Assembly: GCF_036077095.1 (NCBI RefSeq)
Contig: NZ_CP107962.1
Span: 365,428-429,427, forward strand
Source of the DNA: Streptomyces sp. NBC_00376
GTDB taxonomy: Bacteria; Actinomycetota; Actinomycetes; Streptomycetales; Streptomycetaceae
DNA length: 64,000 nucleotides
Direction: 5' to 3'
In this document: one piece after another, positions 59,010-64,000 of the stretch
Layout of the letters: every line of letters starts with the position of its first letter
Numbering within the stretch: the stretch's first letter is position 1
Made by a program: the position numbers and the translations under genes
Notes under the pieces: model-generated
Databases searched by the model: none
The model's input: only the letters and a program-made list of their open reading frames with translations
Told to the model about the DNA's origin: nothing

Positions 59010-60932
59010 TTAGTCCATCGGTGCAAGGTCATCCTGCTGCAACTTGTACAGCTCGGCGAACAGTCCGCCAGCCGCGACCAGGGAGTCAAAGTCTCCTTCC
59101 TCCACGATCCGGCCCCGCTCGAGCACGACGATCCGGTCAGCGAGCCGCACATTGGCCAGCCGGTGGGTGACGAACACCGTGGTGCGCCCGGCAGCCAGGC
59201 GACGCAGTCGCTGAAAGACGTGGTGCTCGGCGCGGGCGTCCAGGGCTGAGGTCGGCTCGTCCAAGACCAGGACCGGCGCGTTGCGGAAGAAAGCGCGCGC
59301 GACCGCAATCCGCTGCCATTGCCCGCCGGACAGGTCATGCCCGCCCCACCAAGAGCGCGCCAGCAGAGTCTCCCAGCCGTCAGGCAGGCGGCCGGCCAAC
59401 TCCGCGGCGCCCGCCGCCTCCGCCGCGGCCACGACTGCATCGTCGCCCTCGACGCTGGCGCGGTTGCCCTGCCCCAGAGTGATGTTGTCCCGCAGTGACA
59501 TCGGCCAGCGCGTGTACTGCTGCGGCACCATCCCCATCGACTCCCACACTCGGTGCGGATCCGCGCCGGCCAGGTCCACCCCGTCCCACGACACCACCCC
59601 CGTGCTGGGCAGGTACAGACCGGCCAGCATCTTCGACAGCGTGGTCTTGCCCGAGCCATTCTCCCCAACCAGCGCCACCACCTCACCTCGGCGCAGCTCC
59701 ACACTCACCCCGCACAGCGCTGGCGCGGCGGCCCCTGGATACGTGAAGCTCACCTTGCTCGCGCTGATCACCTCCGGCCCACCCGGCGCCACCACCGCCG
59801 GCCCCCGCAGCGCGCGCAGCCGAGCCGCGCGCCGCAGGAATGCCGACCAGTCCTCGAGATACAGCGCGGCGCGGAACAGCTGCGCACCGGCCCGTACCCA
59901 CGCATCGAGCGCTGCGGAGCAGGCCCGCACGCCCACGATTGCCGCCCCCGCAGCTGCCACCGGCAGAACACCCTGGACCACGAGCCATGAGAGCACTGCC
60001 CACGTGGCGCACAAGCCCACCACCGCGCCAGCGTCGCCGAGCAACCTGACCCTCAAGGCCTGTCGCACCGCGACCAGGTCTTCAGCCTCCAACCGCTGCG
60101 ACACCGCCCGGTACCGGCCCAGCAGGAATCCTGTCATCGTCGACGCGCGCACTTCGTCCGCGCTGGCCCGGTCTGCGGTGTACGACCGCCACACGCTTCG
60201 CAGCCGGCTGTCCGACAACATTCGATGCGCTGCCGCGTGCTCCACCCGCGCCGCCTGGATCGCCCCCCAGCCTCGAGGCACGACCGCCAACACCAGCAGC
60301 GGCAGCAACGCCGGATGCAGCACACCCAGATAGCCGGCCACACCGACCAACGAAGCCGCAGCCCCAATCAATGCCTGGGTCGACAGCATCAACTCGCGTG
60401 TCGCCTCAGCACCTTTGCCAGCCGCCTCCAGCGCATCCTCGAACCCGGGATCCTCGTATGCCACCAACTCCACCGCCGTGGCCGCCTCCAGAACCTCCAA
60501 GTCCGCCTCTCGCGCCACCTTCGGCGCGAGCCGCGCCACCGCCAACTGCGCCAGTGCGTTCAGTCCGTACCGACCCACCAAGGCACCGACCAGCCACAGA
60601 CCGACTGGTACCGCCGCACGCAGCAGGCTGGCAACCGGGTTCCCTTCGCCGCCCCCGGCAGGCAGGAGTACCTGCAATACTCGGGCGGCTGCGGCGAGCG
60701 CGGCCGCCGCAGCCAAAGCGGCGAGCACCAGACTGACCAGCAGCAGCACCACGGCCCGCCGATCCGCCCGCCACCCCAGACGCAGTGCCGTCCGAACTGT
60801 GCGCGGCACCTGGACTGCCATCGACCAAGTCGTCATCCGTGCAGACACTTCGGCGTACGGATCCGAACGCAGCCGCATTACCGGCCCCGCCGCTCCCCGG
60901 ACAGCCTCGTACGGCCGTTCAGAAGCAGTCAT
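59010..60932 (-). CDS. ABC exporter of the peptide cluster
   Basis: This 640-residue protein has a membrane domain with about six helices (residues 60-400) and an ATPase domain: Walker A GENGSGKTT near 436, Q-loop MVPQQYTRWP, signature LSGGQ near 535, Walker B VLVLDEPTSALDA and H-loop TVFVTHRLA. It is a homodimer-type exporter without a peptidase (C39) domain, like lasso- and lanthipeptide exporters. It follows the cyclase gene on the same strand, with a 723-base gap. Confidence 0.88.
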   Translation of the reverse strand: MTASERPYEAVRGAAGPVMRLRSDPYAEVSARMTTWSMAVQVPRTVRTALRLGWRADRRAVVLLLVSLVLAALAAAAALAAAARVLQVLLPAGGGEGNPVASLLRAAVPVGLWLVGALVGRYGLNALAQLAVARLAPKVAREADLEVLEAATAVELVAYEDPGFEDALEAAGKGAEATRELMLSTQALIGAAASLVGVAGYLGVLHPALLPLLVLAVVPRGWGAIQAARVEHAAAHRMLSDSRLRSVWRSYTADRASADEVRASTMTGFLLGRYRAVSQRLEAEDLVAVRQALRVRLLGDAGAVVGLCATWAVLSWLVVQGVLPVAAAGAAIVGVRACSAALDAWVRAGAQLFRAALYLEDWSAFLRRAARLRALRGPAVVAPGGPEVISASKVSFTYPGAAAPALCGVSVELRRGEVVALVGENGSGKTTLSKMLAGLYLPSTGVVSWDGVDLAGADPHRVWESMGMVPQQYTRWPMSLRDNITLGQGNRASVEGDDAVVAAAEAAGAAELAGRLPDGWETLLARSWWGGHDLSGGQWQRIAVARAFFRNAPVLVLDEPTSALDARAEHHVFQRLRRLAAGRTTVFVTHRLANVRLADRIVVLERGRIVEEGDFDSLVAAGGLFAELYKLQQDDLAPMD

Positions 60933-61655
60933 TGGTCCTCATCCTGTCGTCTCGACGGTGGCCTGGAGTCGCAGCCGCGGGATACGCCCCGTACCAGCAG
61001 TGAGCGCCGTGACCCGCTCCCGTCATGCTGAACAGAGGCTTCGACACGGCCGACAGGGCGCAGCATGCGAGCAGAAATGAATGGTCATGAAACCCGGAGC
61101 GTCGCCACGAGACTTGATCGCTTTCACGGCAAGCTCTCTGTGCATGTCGCATCGGAAGTATTTCCTTTCTGAGGCGCAGAGTTGGGCTGAGCTGGCTCGA
61201 ATGAGAAAGCTCAAGACCAGAGGAGAGCCAGGCAACGTCCATCGATAGCCTGACGAGCCGCAGCCTGACGAGCCGCCCTGAGCGCGCGCCGCGACGCATC
61301 CAGGCCTGACAACTCGCCTATCGAAGACACCCTCTCTCTCCGGCGCAGGGGTGTCCGGGCGCTGCGGGCTGAGAGGAAAGGCGAGGCGCTGCGCGCCCCG
61401 TGTGACGAAGAGAGCTGCCCCTAGGCGCACGGGGGAGCAGCAGGGCGGTAGTGGTAGGCACACTTCCCAGCGCGCGGCCTGCTCCGCAGGCACGACGCGC
61501 CGCCGCTACGCGGCGGTGGATGCTGCGGCGCTCCGCGCCACACCACCCGCTTGCCTCGCCGTGCGCTCCGCGCCCGCCATCGGAACCGCCGCTCGCGCGG
61601 CGGCGCACTGCGGCGCTCCGCCCCGCTCCCTCCCCCGAGAGCGGGGCGGAGGCGG
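60933..61655. other. Gap between exporter and cyclase; palindrome-rich
   Basis: No intact RRE (B1) or transglutaminase-like (B2) gene can be read on either strand. Frames at 60919-61299 and 61023-61493 have poor starts and no family motifs. From 61385 to 61640 short hairpins crowd together, most with loops TGC, TCC or TAC on the + strand (GCA, GGA, GTA on the minus strand), the same type as at the right end of the window but inverted. Confidence 0.55.
61385..61640 (-). repeat. Internal cluster of GNA-type hairpins, inverted orientation
   Basis: Hairpins with 4-7 bp stems: 61385-61397, 61477-61491, 61500-61516, 61527-61539, 61563-61573. On the minus strand the loops are GCA, GGA, GTA, GGA and GGA. 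A longer one near 61610-61645 pairs CTCCGCCCCGCT with AGCGGGGCGGAG. Confidence 0.65.
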
Positions 61656-63197
61656 CTACGACACGGACCGCAGAGCCAAGTGCAGAGCGATCGGCGCGTA
61701 CACCGCAGAATGCGCCGCTGCATCCTGCACGCTGCGCTCGCAGTCCGCAGCCGTCGCCAACAATGCACGACGGTCGAGGTACCCAGACTCCACCAGTGAG
61801 GACCCATTGGCCATCTCCCGCAGCAGCGGCGGTGCATAGCGGTACAGACCCCTCGCCATCACGTCCGAGAAGTTCTCTCGCAGCGCCGCCCGTACGACGT
61901 TCGACGGAAGCCCATGACGGACAAGCCGCTCACGCATGAGCCGCTTGTCAGCCCGCCACACCTCCGGCAGCCAGCGCGCGAACCGCACCACGTGCGGATC
62001 AGCCAGCGGAGCAACCGGCCACAACCCCGCTCGCAGCAACGGGGCGCTCACCGCGCGCAGCGCCAACAGCGTGGTTTCTGGCACCGCCGTCGACGGAGCA
62101 ATTCCCATATCGCGTTCCGCGTCCGCCTCCAGCGCAGCCGCACCCAGCCATGCCCGCTCCCGAGTCGGACGCTCTGTCCGTGTGGGAACAGCCATCAGCT
62201 CGTCTCCACCGAACCCCGTAAACACGGTGTCCACACCCCGCGCGGCCACGGCACTCGATAACGCCTCCAGCAACTCCACATACGGTTCCTCGTGCGCCGA
62301 GCACCGCCCACTCCACCGTGCCCCCTCAGGATGCAGCGGCACATACTCCAACGCGGGTACTGTCACATCACAGGCCAACCGACATGCCTCGGCCAACAGC
62401 GTCCGTCGCCCCATCTGCTGAACACCCGCCGCACCTGGCAGCGCCATCGCGCACGCCGTTACCGCATTCGGGTACAGCCTGCCGAGCGACAGTCCCACCG
62501 TGGCACTGTCCTGCCCGCCCGAAAGCTGAACCGCCGCATGCTCCGGCCGCCCCGGCCGCTGCTCCAGCACCCAGCTCAGCAGGGCTTCGAACGCGGCCAC
62601 AGGATCCGCCTCCTCCGCTAGCTCCCGTGGCTGATCGCGGCCCACCGGCGCCGGATACCGCATTTCCAACCCGCCTGACGAGAACTCAGCCACGGACCCC
62701 ACCGTCAGCAGATGAACGCCCGCAAACAGCGTTTCGTGTCCGTAGCGGGCCTGCCCCGTCAGCATCCGCGCCACTTCACGGCTTATCAACCGGTCACCGC
62801 TCAGATGCGCCCGAAGGTCCATCAGGTTCCAGGAGGCATCCAACCGATCGCCCGCACAGACCAGATGGACCGGAGCTACCCCGCCCGCTCCCGCACTGAC
62901 TGTGAGCCGGTCGTGCTCCACATGCAGAACGACCGCACCCAACGGCCACTCCTGCCACTCAGCGAGCATGGCGGACAACTCACCACCTGACAGCGTCACC
63001 GGCCCGCCGCAGTCCCCGGACGACTGCGCGGAACGCTCCCGCACAGTGAGCATCCATGCGCTCCCGTCAGTTGCCGTACACGTCTCCAGCAGGGGGTGCG
63101 CGAAGGGCTCAATCCAACTGGTTCTGCTTGTCCACCGATTGCCGCTGTGCGTCCACTCCCCGGCCAGGTCGCGGAAAGTAACAGAAATCTTGATCAC
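61656..63197 (-). CDS. Asparagine-synthetase-like cyclase (lasso-C type)
   Basis: This 513-residue protein starts at GTG 63197 (63200 also possible) behind GAGAGG. The C-terminal half has the ATP-pyrophosphatase loop QLSGGQDSATVGLSLG and FTGFGGDELMAVPT, and ends in the helical AsnB-type region. The N-terminal half resembles the AsnB amidotransferase fold (LVCAGDRLDASWNLMDLRAH...) but lacks the N-terminal catalytic Cys. This is the state of lasso peptide cyclases, which activate an Asp/Glu side chain to close a ring. The peptide gene at 63274 is the likely substrate. A hairpin at 63220 lies just upstream. Confidence 0.75.
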   Translation of the reverse strand: MIKISVTFRDLAGEWTHSGNRWTSRTSWIEPFAHPLLETCTATDGSAWMLTVRERSAQSSGDCGGPVTLSGGELSAMLAEWQEWPLGAVVLHVEHDRLTVSAGAGGVAPVHLVCAGDRLDASWNLMDLRAHLSGDRLISREVARMLTGQARYGHETLFAGVHLLTVGSVAEFSSGGLEMRYPAPVGRDQPRELAEEADPVAAFEALLSWVLEQRPGRPEHAAVQLSGGQDSATVGLSLGRLYPNAVTACAMALPGAAGVQQMGRRTLLAEACRLACDVTVPALEYVPLHPEGARWSGRCSAHEEPYVELLEALSSAVAARGVDTVFTGFGGDELMAVPTRTERPTRERAWLGAAALEADAERDMGIAPSTAVPETTLLALRAVSAPLLRAGLWPVAPLADPHVVRFARWLPEVWRADKRLMRERLVRHGLPSNVVRAALRENFSDVMARGLYRYAPPLLREMANGSSLVESGYLDRRALLATAADCERSVQDAAAHSAVYAPIALHLALRSVS

Positions 63198-63219
63198 CAC
63201 TTGCCTCTCAGCCGAAGGG

Positions 63220-63251
63220 GGCGGGCCCCGGGACAAATCCCGAGGCCCGCC
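63220..63251 (-). terminator. Attenuating hairpin between peptide and cyclase genes
   Basis: GGCGGGCC-C-CGGGA pairs with TCCCG-A-GGCCCGCC around CAAA, one mismatch. It lies between the peptide stop (63274) and the cyclase start. RiPP clusters often have such a partial terminator, raising precursor over enzyme levels. Confidence 0.65.
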
Positions 63252-63273
63252 ATTTCATCGGAGCCGGGCGACG

Positions 63274-63396
63274 TCAGTTCTCGTCGCGGTATCCCTGGTC
63301 CTCAGTGCCCGCAGGCTTGTCCCGGTACTGGTCGGTTCCCTCCGGGACGATGACGCGAGCCGGGGTGGTGAACAGGTCCTCGAACTTGGGAGCCAT
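63274..63396 (-). CDS. Short precursor-like peptide
   Basis: A 40-residue peptide, ATG 63396 behind GGGAGAG: MAPKFEDLFTTPARVIVPEG followed by TDQYRDKPAGTEDQGYRDEN. It is acidic and Gly/Asp/Glu-rich at its C-terminus, with two GT-x repeats (GTDQYRD, GTEDQGYRD), each with an acidic residue 6-8 places after Gly as in a lasso macrolactam. The usual lasso leader signature (YxxPxLxxxG) is absent. A good promoter precedes it and the cyclase gene follows. It is probably a RiPP precursor; core and ring unproven. Confidence 0.6.
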   Translation of the reverse strand: MAPKFEDLFTTPARVIVPEGTDQYRDKPAGTEDQGYRDEN

Positions 63397-63462
63397 GGCG
63401 GCTCTCCCTTCTGTTGGTGATTTTTTCTTGGCCGTCAGGGGCGCTACTCCCTGACAAAGAAA

Positions 63463-63491
63463 AGTATCGCACTTAATCCCTGTGGGCGCAA
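63463..63491 (-). promoter_or_regulatory. Promoter of the peptide gene
   Basis: Reading minus, TTGCGC (63491-63486), 17 bases, then GATACT (63468-63463), about 65 bases before the peptide ATG. Two direct copies and one inverted copy of GCCGATYCCGCAA (63499-63511, 63538-63550, 63584-63596) lie just upstream, probably regulator sites. From there to 63820 no gene is seen. Confidence 0.55.
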
Positions 63492-63498
63492 GAGTGTT

Positions 63499-63596
63499 GC
63501 CGATCCCGCAAGGCTCGTAATCGGGGAGGGTGTGCGTGCCGATTCCGCAAAGGAGCTGGGTTGTTTTTTGGCGCATTCTCAGGATGCGGAATTGGT
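63499..63596. repeat. Operator-like repeats before the peptide promoter
   Basis: GCCGATCCCGCAA at 63499 and GCCGATTCCGCAA at 63538 differ by one base and are 39 bases apart; ATGCGGAATTGGT at 63584 is a looser inverted copy. Placed immediately upstream of the -35 they could be activator or repressor sites. Confidence 0.5.
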
Positions 63597-63820
63597 GGGC
63601 TCGGGATTGCCTTCCGTGCTGATTCGACGTCAGTACTCGGATTCGGCGAGTTGGGGTTTTCGAGGGGTGGGAGAGGTCCCAGGTGGTGTGCCCTGAGTCC
63701 TAAAGCTAGCCGGAGTGGGAAATGACGCACGGAGTCCCGTGGTCTGATAGTGGGTCAAGTTCTGGCCTATCCTCCGTCAGGTTCGAGGCGAGCGACAGAG
63801 ACCCCTTCTAGTAGCCAGCC

Positions 63821-64000
63821 GCCCGCGTAGCGGGCCTACTTACCAGGCGCGGAGCGGCTGGTAAGTGATCCGCCCTGGCGGATCGTCACGGTTGACGCGG
63901 AGCGTCTGCCGTGACCCTGGGCCGCGGAGTGGCCCAGCAACCCGGGTTGCGAAGCAACCCGGGAAAGTGCCGCGTAGCGGCACCGCGTCGCGGCTGCGGA
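63821..64000 (+). repeat. Telomere-like run of GNA-loop hairpins
   Basis: Six hairpins in a row with triloops GTA (63821-63835), GGA (63838-63866), GGA (63885-63915), GGA (63917-63937), GAA (63941-63963, 10-bp arms) and GTA (63967-63983), plus one with loop CT (63867-63884). All GNA loops are on the + strand, the 3' strand if this is a right end. The final bases GGCTGCGGA look like half of another hairpin cut by the window edge. This matches known Streptomyces telomere structure. Confidence 0.78.

Noticed and set aside
60919..61493. Frames in the exporter-cyclase gap as possible lasso B1/B2 genes
   Set aside because: Neither the 126- nor the 156-residue frame shows an RRE fold pattern or the Cys-His-Asp arrangement of B2 proteases; composition is not coding-like.

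Overview
The window looks like the arm of a large linear conjugative plasmid (or plasmid-like chromosome end) of Streptomyces or a close relative. The evidence is very high GC with strong third-position GC bias, many GTG starts, long runs of genes joined by GTGA/ATGA overlaps, families typical of Streptomyces plasmids (DUF2637, replication-relaxation, BTAD regulator, FtsK/HerA-like and VirB4-like ATPases), and a right edge packed with hairpins capped by GNA triloops on the + strand, as in Streptomyces telomere 3' strands. No rRNA, tRNA or CRISPR was seen.

Layout. 1-5483 (minus): a four-gene conflict cassette of alpha/beta-hydrolase, caspase-like/VMAP protein, MoxR AAA ATPase and a vWA protein cut by the left edge. 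5526-5860: a broken Lrp/AsnC regulator. 6336-9289 (plus): a DUF2637 membrane protein, an 800-base intergenic region rich in GTGGAA/TTCCAC, and a small plasmid protein. 9553-21700 (minus): one long operon for a Tad/Flp (type IVb) pilus, ending in a LysM-BTAD regulator. 22017-26090 (minus): replication-relaxation protein, VirD4/HerA-type ATPase and two small membrane proteins. 26370-27173: a proline-rich surface protein.

27280-34411: an accessory block. It holds two decayed genes, then a DUF2075 helicase, an HsdS-like and an HsdM-like gene without HsdR, then a lipoprotein. The block lies between two direct copies of the 3' end of an NlpC/P60 gene, which suggests insertion into the transfer operon. 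34628-44337 (minus): the rest of the transfer operon (NlpC/P60-transglycosylase, TrbL/VirB6-like, VirB4, PrgI-like, pilin-like, TcpC-like, regulator). Together with the Tad operon this amounts to a combined pilus plus T4SS-like transfer machine. I saw no relaxase.

45108-58992: a mosaic of IS remnants (IS5, IS630), an intact IS701-like element with CTAG duplications, small regulators, a GNAT enzyme, a 1176-residue alanine-rich coiled-coil protein whose 3' end carries a 12-bp palindromic tandem array, a broken methyltransferase, and a perfect 54-bp palindrome. 59010-63396 (minus): a short peptide gene, a hairpin, an asparagine-synthetase-like cyclase and an ABC exporter. This resembles a lasso-type RiPP cluster without recognisable B1/B2 genes. 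63821-64000: the telomere-like end.
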